Origin: Cranoglanis bouderius
Taxonomy: Eukaryota; Chordata; Actinopteri; Siluriformes; Cranoglanididae
Direction: 5' to 3'
Length of the DNA stretch: 64,000 bases
Assembly (NCBI GenBank): GCA_023630585.1
Contig: CM042535.1
Coordinates: forward strand, 36,198,899-36,262,898
Shown piece after piece: positions 20,616 to 30,481 of this stretch. Every line of letters starts with the position of its first letter. The stretch's first letter is position 1. A program made the translations under genes and the position numbers. Below the pieces are notes generated by a model. That model did no database searches and had not been told where the DNA came from. It saw nothing but the letters and a program-made list of their open reading frames with translations.

Positions 20616-22173
20616 CAGCCGCGGCCAAAAGTTTTGAGAATGACATAAATATTAATTTTCACAAAGTCTGCTGCTTCAGTTTTTATGATGGCAATTTGCA
20701 TAAACTCCAGAATGTTATGAAGAGTGATCAGACGAATTGCAATTAATTTCAAAGTCCCTCTTTGCCATGAAAATGAACTTAATCCCAAAAAAACATGTCC
20801 ACTGCATTTCAGCCCTTCCACAAAAGGACCAGCTGACATCATGTCAGTGATTTTCTCGTTAACACAGGTGAGAGTGTTAACGAGGACAAGGCTGGAGATC
20901 ACTCTGTCATGCTGATTGAGTTACAATAACAGACTGGAAGCTTTAAAAGGAGGGCGGTGCTTGAAATTATTGTTCTTCCTCTGTTAACTATGGTTACCTG
21001 CAAGGAAACACGTGCAGCCATCATTGCTTTGCACAAAAAGGGATTCACAGGCAAGGATATTGCTGCTAGTAAGATTGCACCTAAATCAACCATTTATCGG
21101 ATCATCAAGACCTTCAAGGAGAGAGGTTCAACTGTTGTGAAGAAGGCTTCAGGGCGCCCAAGAAAGTCCAGCAAGCGCCAGGACCGTCTCCTAAAGTTGA
21201 TTCAGCTGCGGGATCGGGGCACCACCAGTGCAGAGCTTGCTCAGGAATGGCAGCAGGCAGGTGTGAGTGCGTCTGCACGCACAGTAAGGCGAAGACTTTT
21301 GGAGGATGGCCTGGTGTCAAGAAGGGCAGCAAAGAAGCCACTTCTCTCCAGGAAAAACATCAGGGACAGACTGCTATTCTGCAAAAAGTACAGGGATTGG
21401 ACTGCTGAGGACTGGGGTAATGCCATTTTCTCTGATGAATCCCCTTTCCGATTGTTTGGGGCATCTGGAAAAAAGCTTGTCCGGAGAAGAAAAGGTGAGT
21501 GCTACCATCAGTCCTGTGTCATGCCAACAGTAAAGCATCCTGAGACCACTCATGTGTGGGGTTGCTTCTCAGCCAAAGGAGTGGGCTCACTCACAATTTT
21601 GCCTAAGAACACAGCCATGAATAAAGAATGGTACAAAAACATCCTCAGAGAGCAACTTCTCCCAACCATCCCAGTTTGGTGACGAACAATGCCTTTTCCA
21701 CCATGATGGGGCACCTTGCCACAAGGCAAAAGTGATAACGAAGTGGCTCGGGGAACAAAACATCGACATTTTGGGTCCATGGCCAGGAAACTCCCCAGAC
21801 CTTAATCCCATTGAGAATTTGTGGTCAATCCTCAAGAGGCGGGTGGACAAACAAAAACCCACAAACTCTGACAATCTCCAAGCATTGATTATGCAAGAAT
21901 GGGCTGCCATCAGTCAGGATGTGGCCCAGAAGTTGATTGACAGTGTGTCAGGGCGAATTGCAGAGGTCTTGAAAAAGAAGAGTCAACACTGCAAATATTG
22001 ACTCTTTGTATAAACTTCATGTAATTGTCAATAAAAGCCATTGACACTTATGAAATGCTTGTGATTATACTTCAGTAACAGTAACATCTGACAAAAAGAT
22101 CTAAAAACACTGAAGCAGTAGACTTTGTGAAAATTAATATTTGTGTCATTCTCAAAACTTTTGGCCACGGCTG
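20616..22173 (+). mobile_element. Tc1-like transposon, nearly intact
   Basis: 1558 bp with inverted ends ('cagccgcggccaaaagtttt' and its near-perfect reverse complement at 22,173), flanked by TA on both sides. The terminal repeats match over about 65 bp. It encodes a DD34E transposase on the plus strand with one frameshift. The good preservation suggests a relatively recent insertion between lectins A and B. Confidence 0.92.
20990..22001 (+). pseudogene. Tc1-like DD34E transposase with one frameshift
   Basis: ATG at 20,990. The N-terminal paired-like DNA-binding region (AAIIALHKKGFTGKDIA, STIYRIIKTFKERG) and GRPRKSS linker lead to the catalytic core: first Asp in IFSDESPF, second in FHHDGAPC, Glu in SPDLNPIENLW. 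The first frame closes at 21,682 (IPVW stop), and the rest continues in a different frame to 22,001, so an indel lies near 21,665-21,680. Cut-and-paste transposition at TA would need that frameshift repaired, so this copy is inactive. Confidence 0.88.
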
Positions 22174-22289
22174 TATATAAAAAAAAATTAAGATAACTTT
22201 TAATCATCTTTGAGCATTTCATACATTTGTTTACTAATTTTATAAAACTCAGGAGATATTGTTAGAGTACCATGGTTCTATGCATTTAA

Positions 22290-23460
22290 TCTCATTTCAA
22301 TGCATTTTTTATTACATGTTGAGTTATTCAGCCATTCAAACTGATGGAAACGGATGGGGGGAAATATTAGACTTAAAAAGATTCATTATCCTGTGGTTCC
22401 CTCTTGTGTGGCAATATTAGTATTACAGCCCTCATCTGTCATTCACATTGAGATAAATGGCTGATAATATAGAATTTGCTGTTAGCCACCCGAACATCAA
22501 AAATTCATGAAATTTGGCATGTTTTCTCAGACTGTCCTGTTGTCCATGTGTACCAAGATTCATGATGTTTGGGCATTGCGTTCACAAGATATAAGGCAAT
22601 TAGTTATTATTTGCCACACCCACAAATATATGGACTTATATCTCCACAACAATTATATGAATCAAAAGACTTTTGACAACTTTTTGTCTGAAGTATCTCG
22701 ACATTTCAATTGTGAAAAAGACAATTTCATGTGAATTGGATGAACGGCCTAGGACAAGTTTTTATTACTTACGAGTTATTAGCTAACACATATAATTGCT
22801 TATTATAGCGTCACATTGGGCCAATTTTCACAAAAATCAGTAGAAATATTCGTTTTCATACAATATGTGAAAATGTACATTTTTGTAATGGTAGGTCATT
22901 CAGATTTGACGTTTTTAGCCGCTGAAAAGTGATTGGCTGCTGGCGTCCATGTTTTTTCATGCATCCGAGTCATATTAGAGGATATGTTAGGACTTCCACC
23001 AAAGAAGATGCATACCGATTTTCAACTTCATCGAACATACGGTTGCAGAGTTACAGTCACGTTTCTGTTGTAGTGCAGATATAGATCAATTCGTAAAAAA
23101 TGGGAGTTCACCAATTAATTCGCTAATATCTTTGCACTGCTTTGATGAATCAAAATTCCTTTGATAACTCTTTGTCATGAGGGTCTGTATATCATGCATG
23201 CCAAGTTTTGTGCAAATCGGATGATCAGCCTAGGAGGAGTTTGAAAAAGTACATTATTCAAAAAATTCTAAATGGCGAAACCATTTGCAGGATGGAAATG
23301 AAATTGGATACATGTTTTGTATGTCATGACTCAAGGATTCAGAGGTAAAAAGAGTTTTGATTCTAGCCCTTATGGTTCCAGAGTTATGGACCAAAATGCA
23401 AAAGTGCTTATTATAGTGCCACCTAGTGTCCGACAGATGTGTTTCAATGCGCATGAATAG
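22290..23460. repeat. Unclassified dispersed repeat with internal similarity
   Basis: No coding capacity. Two related blocks occur: 'ttggatgaacggcctaggac' (22,736-22,755) and 'atcggatgatcagcctagga' (23,217-23,236). Both are followed by a 'gtttttatt' or 'gtttgaaaaagtac' type continuation. The text resembles a non-coding repeat common in fish. I could not find its ends or class. Confidence 0.35.
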
Positions 23461-23533
23461 TGGGTGGGATTTCTGACCATTCCACCAGGTGTTTCTACAA
23501 CTTACAGTCTCTGTTGCCCAAACACTTTTTGGT

Positions 23534-23594
23534 GAGAAGAAGAAGAAGAAGAAGAAGAAGAAGAAGAAGAAGAAGAAGAAGAAGAAGAAGAAGA
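23534..23594. repeat. (GAA)n microsatellite abutting the lectin B stop codon
   Basis: About 20 GAA/AAG units end exactly where the last exon of lectin B ends (stop at 23,595-23,597). The 3' UTR of lectin B therefore begins with a (CTT)n run in the sense direction. Confidence 0.9.
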
Positions 23595-23976
23595 TCAGTA
23601 CAACAGTTTTTTCTCACATATCCAAACAAACTGATCATCACAATAATAAGCAGCCCAGCTCTGTACACGTTCTGCCTGATGTACAGTTATAGCACAGCCC
23701 TTGTCTCCTGCAAAACTGTTGGGTTCTTCTTCCATCCAGTGCCTGAAAGAGATAATCAAAGGATCCGGTGTGTTTCTCAGACCAGTAGAGTTCATCACTA
23801 CATCAGAAGCAGAGTTCAATTTCTTACTTATTGGTCAGTGGCGTACCATCCACCCATTTCCACACGCCCTCTCTGTTTCTGTCAATCAGACCAATCCAAG
23901 CCGGACTGCTGCCCAACTGTTTACTGATGAACTTCTGCAATTGGAAGACAATATGTAAACACACACATAGACACAT

Positions 23977-24034
<58 letters not shown>

Positions 24035-26348
24035 TTTCCATTTAACTTGTTTGTCCCTGTAGCACAATATCGCTCCACCTATTCCTACACCAAACCCCAA
24101 CCAAGGACTTTATTTAGTGTTTGCAATATAAGAAAAAAATGAATGCAGACCAGCCAAAAGTACCCTGGACATAAACAACAAATACGGTACAAAAGATGAA
24201 TAATAACAGTTATATTATAACAGTAATATCACCAAAATTCTTTTTTAAAAAACAATAATAACAGTAAAAAAACAAAATATTAATAGCAGTTGTCATACTG
24301 TCAAAATACAAACAATAACAAAAAACAATAATAAATACCAACAATAAGGACAGCAATAATAATAATAATGTGGAGTGGAGTGGTGGATAATGGGAAACTT
24401 TAACAAAGCACTAACACTGGAGACTCCTTCCAAAACCTGTCTCCTTAGTGGAAAAAAACAGAAAAACTAGGACTGAAACCAGAAGTGGGCGTGGTCTGGA
24501 CCAGTAGTTCGGGCTACTGGAGAAAACCGCTGACCACATTAATATAAACCTGTGAATTTCATCCTAATTTTGTCACCTGCCAATGCCCACCCAAGTCAGC
24601 TCTACCCTAGCACACAACAGCTACCAACAGGGGACACGGAGCCGTGGTAGCTCAGTGGTTAAAGCGTTGGTCTACTGCTTAGAAGATCATGAGTTCGAAC
24701 TCCAGCACCACCAAGCTGCCACTGTTGGGCCCTTGAGCAAGGCCCTTAATCCTCAACTGCTCAGCTGTATAAATGAGATAAATGTAAGTCACTCTGGATG
24801 AGAGCATCTGCCAAATGCCGTAAATGTAAATGTAAATGGGACGATGACGGACAACGAATGAACGATGAAGGTGACGCCGGCCACCCGTACTCGGAGGAAA
24901 GCGATATCCGCCCTCTTCTGCACACATGAGTTCACAGACGCACATGATTGGCTAGAGATGCTGTGATTGACATCCCTCCCCCCCAATTTTTGTTCTCCTG
25001 GACTCTGGATGATAGGGTTACCACTTTTCTGTTGCACCATTCAGGAGCCCCATAAACCTGTCATTTGCCTTACAGCCAGCACTATCATCAGAACTGCTCT
25101 TATAGAAAACTTAATCAACACCATCTGACCAATCAGAATCTTGAATTTGACAGCACTGTTGTATAAGGGGCCAAGTAATGTCTCATAATTCACCTGTTCC
25201 TCTTCGCTGTTTATGATCACCAGGTCCGCTCCTTTCTCTCTGCAGTCCTGTCTGCTCTCACTCCAGCTCTTCCTCACTGAGATGTAGTAAAGACTGGAGC
25301 CAAAGTGTGTCCATCTGAGCTTCTCCTGTGTATCTGATCACGTAGTAGAACATATCGTGCTCAGCACTTTTCCATAAGACATTATTTCGATTTTAGTGAA
25401 CTGTTGGTTTCATTAAGTAATGGTAAACAGGGTACCAGGCTATAAGAACTGGAAAGTATTAAAGTGGAGCTGTGTTGCCTTGGTTCGAATTGGAAGTTAT
25501 TGACTGAGGCTTTTGAGTATTTACTCACCAAACACAGCCAACTTGCTTTGAAGTAAGTCTTTCTCTTTCCGTAACTTGTCCATCTGATTTCTTATGGTGT
25601 TGTAGCTGGTCTTTATTTTTAACAATTCATTCTCCAGTTCCATCATTTTTGCTTGTTGTTGATCTCTCTCTCTGCTCAGGCTGTTGTAACTAGTCAGTAA
25701 CTGGTCTCTCTCTATAGTCAGGCTGTTGTAACTAGTCAGTAACTGGTCTCTCTCTATAGTCAGGCTGTTGTAACTAGTCAGTAACTGGTCTCTCTCTATA
25801 GTCAGGCTGTCGTTACTAGTCAGTAACTCGTCTCTCTCTATAGTCAGGCTGTTGTTACTAGTGAGTAACTCGTCTCTCTCTACAGTCTGACGGTAGCAGC
25901 TCTCTAATTCGTCATTCTTGGCCTGAGGATTAGCTGAAAGTAACGGTGTATTCTGTTAGGTTCAACATCTCACCAAGCCAAAACATACAGAAATCCTCTT
26001 ATTAAAAACCTAATATATCAATAATAACATTCTACTTTACTGTAAAAGCTGAACCTACAGTGCAGTCTCAGGACGATGTTGAGAGTCGCCTGAAGAATAC
26101 ACATCAAACCGAGACACAGTGCAGTCAGCCAGAACGCTCCTAAAAGATTCCCAACATATAAATACATGCTTCATAGAAAGGTATTAGTAATGAAAGTTGC
26201 CTTTTTTGTTGTTGTTGTTGTTGTTTGTTTGTATATGCGTATTTATACCTCTATACCGGGCGGCTCTCTTGGAGCTCATGTCCAGTCTCTGTATCTTCTG
26301 GAACTGAAGCCGTTCATTATGAATGTGAATATCCAAATCTGACGCCAT
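23595..26348 (-). CDS. C-type lectin receptor B (type II), complete, long neck
   Basis: Six exons on the minus strand: 26,249-26,348, 26,041-26,139, 25,529-25,933, 25,194-25,333, 23,828-23,934 and 23,595-23,742. The phases join into 332 residues. The tail (MASDLDIHIHNERLQ) has no ITIM. Exon 2 is the signal anchor (WLTALCLGLMCIL). The 405-bp exon 3 is a coiled-coil neck with about five 14-residue units (SLTIERDQLLTSYN) plus a non-repeat helix. The lectin domain has the four core Cys and WIGL. It keeps EPN, but WND is replaced by WAAYY, so Ca2+ site 2 is probably incomplete. The acceptor of exon 4 (25,333) has a weak pyrimidine tract. I chose it because nearer AGs break the frame. A cell-surface receptor role is inferred from the family. 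Confidence 0.82.
23980..24028. repeat. (CT)n/(GA)n microsatellite in the lectin B intron
   Basis: Lies in the intron between the first and second lectin-domain exons of B, about 45 bp from the exon at 23,828-23,934. Position and motif parallel the GA tracts in lectins A and E. Confidence 0.85.
24641..24838 (+). mobile_element. tRNA-derived SINE inside the lectin B intron
   Basis: Pol III box A (TGGTAGCTCAGTGG, about 24,645-24,658) and box B (GAGTTCGAACTCC, 24,691-24,703), followed by the teleost SINE body 'cactctggatgagagcatct' and a (TAAATG)n-like end. It lies antisense to lectin B. A related SINE occupies the same intron of lectin C in the opposite genomic orientation (29,341-29,530). Confidence 0.85.
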
Positions 26349-26417
26349 AATGTACAGGATTTCTGAAAACTTCGCTATTTAGCAGTCTGACTAGTACAGG
26401 AGACTGGATGTGCTGCG

Positions 26418-26437
26418 TATGTGTGTGTGTGTGTGTA

Positions 26438-26500
<63 letters not shown>
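26418..26500. repeat. (GT)n(GA)n compound microsatellite upstream of lectin B
   Basis: Begins about 70 bp upstream of the lectin B start codon (26,348), so it lies within the expected promoter or 5' UTR. Confidence 0.85.
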
Positions 26501-26504
<4 letters not shown>

Positions 26505-27729
26505 TGTTGCTCTGTAATTGGTTGGAGATTGTGTCGGATATAATGCAAACAGGCAAACAGTAAAATAAGCATTTTTCATCGCTCAGGATAGAAAGCTGCT
26601 TGTTCTGCACATCTGAGATCGGCTTTATCATTTCTCTGATGGTTAAGGTCACGGGTGATTCTAGAGTCGAGCCCCCAAATAATGGATAACGGATGAATAG
26701 CAGACAAGAAGGAAATAAAAAATACTTCTGCAGGTGAGTACAAAAGAGCACAGTGACGTGTATGTGTCTGATTGTGTACGCATGCTTATATAGTACATAA
26801 CCCCTTTCTATGAGGAAATATGCAATTTTAGGTTAGAAATCAATTACTGTTCCCCAAAACAGAGGGAAAAATGGTAATTTTGTTCTACCTTTGACAGATT
26901 CGTGGATCAAGTGTTCAATGATGTACCACTGTATAGCCTACTAAGAAGATTTCCTTTCCAACGTATCAAGCTTTTTGAGCTTGTTGAGTCTGGTCTCATC
27001 AGTGGCCTCTCGTCCATATGGGCAGGTGGCGCACCGTATACTATATTAGCCATCTAACTAATTCTAATCGTTATAATGTCCTCATTCACAACTCCATACA
27101 CTTTAAATTCTTATACTACTTACTACTACTTACCTCTTTTGAGTGACCATCGATTCAAAAAAAGGTTGCTTTTTGACAGATATTTCCATTTACTTGCTCA
27201 CCTTTCTAAGTGTTGAACAATTGTTGAACCTGTTGACCTCCATATGGTTATTATTGCTTAGTGGTCAAACATGGGAACTGCAACAAGCGCTACAGAGGCC
27301 CATTGACCGAAAGCAAGATGGCACCTTGGTAACTTGACACATTAGATGTATTCAAAATATATATATTGTGCTTGCTGAGAAAATGAAACAACGAATCGAC
27401 GCTACTGGGTTGACACTGCATCACACCGCATAATGCACAGATCGCAAAATGGCCGACCTGAACATGCAGAGCGCGCAAACATGCTTCATTGTCATGCTTT
27501 GTTTACATTCTCACGTGCGTTTTGTTTTGGTTTCTGTCCTGTCGCCGCCCCTGTATTGTCAGTAGTTGTTTCCCCTATGTATCATCATTGTCTCAGCTGC
27601 TCCGTGTCACCCCTTTGATTAGTTTGTAGATTTAACCGCCCCCTGTGTCTTGTATTGTATTGTATCAGTGTTTTAATCTGTAGTGATTGATATCTGATGT
27701 AACTGATAACTGATATCTTTAATAATCTT
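26501..27729. other. Intergenic, no gene seen
   Basis: No coding region is supported. 27,490-27,660 ('tttgtttacattctcacgtg', then a pyrimidine-rich stretch) resembles the 5' part of the TGTTAG-type LTRs in this window, but termini were not found. Confidence 0.4.
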
Positions 27730-28105
27730 CTTCTTCTTTTCCTTTCGGCTGTTCCCTTCAGGGGTCGCCACAGCGAATCATCTGCCTCCATCTAGCCCTA
27801 TCCCCTGCATCCTCTTCTCTCAGACCGACTACCTTCATGTCCTCCTTCACTACATCCATAAACCTCCTCTTTGGTCTTCTTCGACCAACAGTGGCCCAAT
27901 TTCCACCAGTGCCCTGTAGGTCAACGGCACCGATGACGGTCGTTGTTAACCCGGGCCCCGACCGATCCGGTACGGAAGTCATTTTAGTGATTCGCATATT
28001 GAATTTGGCAAAAGTTTTACGTCGGATGCCCTTCCTGACACAACCCTCTCTATTTATCCAGGTTTGGGACCGGCACAAAAAGTACACTGGCTTGTGACCT
28101 CCTGT
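27730..28105 (+). repeat. Dispersed teleost repeat, possibly Rex3/RTE-related
   Basis: 'ttcaggggtcgccacagcga' (27,759-27,778) through 'gatgcccttcctgacacaac' (28,025-28,044) is a sequence type repeated in many fish genomes and associated with RTE/Rex3-like non-LTR elements. A minus-strand frame (27,758-28,087) runs through it but has no recognised domain. The family assignment is tentative. Confidence 0.45.
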
Positions 28106-28336
28106 GGCTAGATTAACTGATATCTTTAATAATCTAAACAGTTATTGCAGGTCATTCTAGACCATTCGTTACGTTTAACCCCAAGATAAATCTGAAATGA
28201 TGACAAGCTTTTTGTAATATTAATTATTTTTAAGGCCAAAAACTGTTAAGTGAACTGATCTCACATCTAAAGAACAAACATTTTCCTGTTTGTCACAGCA
28301 TTTTATCTAACACAATCTCTCACCAATCTGAGAGCA

Positions 28337-28350
28337 ACACACACACACAC

Positions 28351-28431
<81 letters not shown>
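28337..28431. repeat. (CA)n microsatellite
   Basis: About 95 bp of CA dinucleotides with one variant unit. Between lectins B and C, with no gene in 28,105-28,870. Confidence 0.9.
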
Positions 28432-28435
<4 letters not shown>

Positions 28436-28879
28436 AGGCTCGTGAGCTAGTGTAATGAAAGGTGTGGGTCTTTTTGTTTTTTTAAGGCACAACCTTTACA
28501 AAAGGTCAACATGCCCCTCCCAATGCTGTGTGAATGTGGCGGTCATCACGTTTCCAGTCTTAAGATAAGCCGCTTTCTCATAACATTTGTGGCAACTTCT
28601 TATCAACAAATAAGACATAAACTGCATTTATTTTGAAGCAGGAATTTAAAAGTACAGTGAAATGTCCAGCATACAGCATCAGATGTGAACAAAAGAAGTC
28701 AATTGCAGAACAAATAAGAAAATATGTCATCACAGCGCTCGTGAAAACATGTACTAATATGCAGATAGTAATGGACGTAGCTAAAGACATGCGCTACCAA
28801 GTGAAAGTATTTGCATTGTGTTTGAGCGCTTCTCAATGAGTTCCGCGTTAACGTCTACAATCCTTCCCTTCACAGAGAC

Positions 28880-30481
28880 TTAATTGGAAATTGGTTTCTC
28901 ACATATCCAGAATGAACTGTCAGAACACGAATTATCATTCCATGTGTTTAGGATATCTGTTACTGGTCTTCCATCATCCGGCTTGTAACCAGTCTCACCA
29001 CAGTCCTCATTTCCTAGATTATCATTGGGCTCCCGACTCAACCAGTAGCTGAAAGCACACACGCAGAGACATCTAAAGCTTCAGATTAAAAGTGAATCAT
29101 AAGCAGATCAGTTTAGTGAGCTCTTACGCAGTGGTCAGTGGTGTACCGTCCACCCATTTCCACACGCCCTCTGTGTCAAGGTCAGTCAAACCAATCCAAG
29201 CCGTCTTTCCTCTTCTTAGCATCTCAACGAAATCCTGGTGAGGTAGATTCATTCATAATGTTCAAACTAACACCACTGCTCATCCAAAGCAATCATGACC
29301 AACTCACTAAGAATTATAAGCACAGGTATAATGATTTATAAATACATTTATGGCATTTGGCAGACGCCCTTATCCAGAGCGACTTACATTTATTTCATTT
29401 ATACATCTGAGCAATTGAGGGTTAAGGGCCTTGCTCAAGGGCCTAACAGTGGCGGCTTGGCAGTGCTGGGATTTGAACTCACGACTTTCCAATCAGTAGC
29501 CCAACACCTTAACCACTGAGCTACCACTACCAAATATGGGCTTCATACCAGGTGTTACTAATCAACCTCTCTCACCTGTTCTTCTCTGCTTTTTATGATC
29601 ACCAGGTCTGCTCCTCTCTCTCTGCAATCCTGTCTGCTCTGAGGCCAGTTCTTCTCCTCAGTAGACATGTAGTAAAGACTGGAGCTGAAGGAGATCCACC
29701 CCGGCTTCCCGATATCCGCAGCTGTTCTTAGAGTAGATTAGAATTAGTTCTTTTAGACGTGATGAAAATTTAATCAAAGTCTACCGGTAAAAACAGTGTG
29801 AAAGTATGTTGCCTCTATGTTAGTAGCTACTCAGGTTAGCAAATAAGCTAGCTTACAGTATGTTAGGCTAAGTATTAAATGATGTCATTAAAACCAAGTA
29901 TTAGCAGACCAGCTAACATTAGGCTGACTACAACGTAAGTCAGATTTGCTATCAAGTTTGCAAATATTAAGATAAGTATTTATATTGTATAACTGAAATC
30001 ACTAGCCATGGTCACTAGCAAGTTAGCAGACATCAGGCTACGTATTATATTGTGTAATTAAAATTAGTAGCCAGGTTCACTAGCAAGTTAGCAAATGTTA
30101 GCAAACATGACTGACTTTCATTTCATTCGAAAGTATTAGTATTGACGCTCACTAGCAAGTGTTTTTCCGCATGCTCCCAGATTAGCAATGAGTAATTGTA
30201 CACGTTTCTCTTTTCAGCCAGGTGTAAATGTTTTCTGTCAATGAAAAAGAAAATAATGACATTTTCAAATCACTGACCAATGCTGGAAAGTCTGTTCTGG
30301 AGTCCATCTCTCTCCTTCCGTAGCTCATCTCTCACTTTACCCAGGTTGATGTAGTTGGTCTCTAACTGGCGGTTCTCCTTAACAAGATTATTGTACCTGC
30401 TCTGGAGCTGCTCGGTGTCTATAGACAGCGTGTGATTGTCGCATTTCGTCTCTAACAGCTCCATATCCGCCCGAGAGGTAA
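28880..30481 (-). CDS. C-type lectin receptor C (5' end not found)
   Basis: Four exons on the minus strand: 30,278-30,481 (coiled-coil neck, ELLETKCDNHTLSID, LVKENRQLETNY), 29,576-29,721, 29,128-29,234 and 28,880-29,048. Phases match and no stop interrupts them. The lectin domain keeps both EPN (REPNDNLGNEDC) and WND (TWNDNSC), so it has the full set of mannose-type Ca2+ site 2 motifs, unlike A, B and E. The last exon is about 15-21 bp longer than its paralogues. The neck does not use the ERDQLQTS unit. The first neck exon starts in phase 1, so transmembrane and cytoplasmic exons should lie upstream, but I found none on this strand up to 33 kb. It is either a 5'-truncated gene or has diverged first exons. 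Confidence 0.78.
29341..29530 (-). mobile_element. tRNA-derived SINE inside the lectin C intron
   Basis: Reads on the minus strand with box A (TAGCTCAGTGGTTAAGG) near 29,505-29,521, box B near 29,469-29,481 (GTGAGTTCAAATCC in its sense direction), and the SINE tail 'ctctggataagggcgtctgc' at 29,361-29,380. It sits in the same intron, by position in the lectin domain, as the SINE in lectin B. Confidence 0.85.

Noticed and set aside
24641..24715. tRNA gene
   Set aside because: Box A and box B are present, but the sequence continues into a SINE body and tail and does not fold as a complete cloverleaf with a clear anticodon arm. Treated as a SINE.
28307..28492. Cys/Val-repeat frame
   Set aside because: Translation of a (CA)n microsatellite. 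The same applies to frames across CA, GA and GAA runs at 17,593, 18,941, 23,460, 26,375, 35,462 and 50,863.
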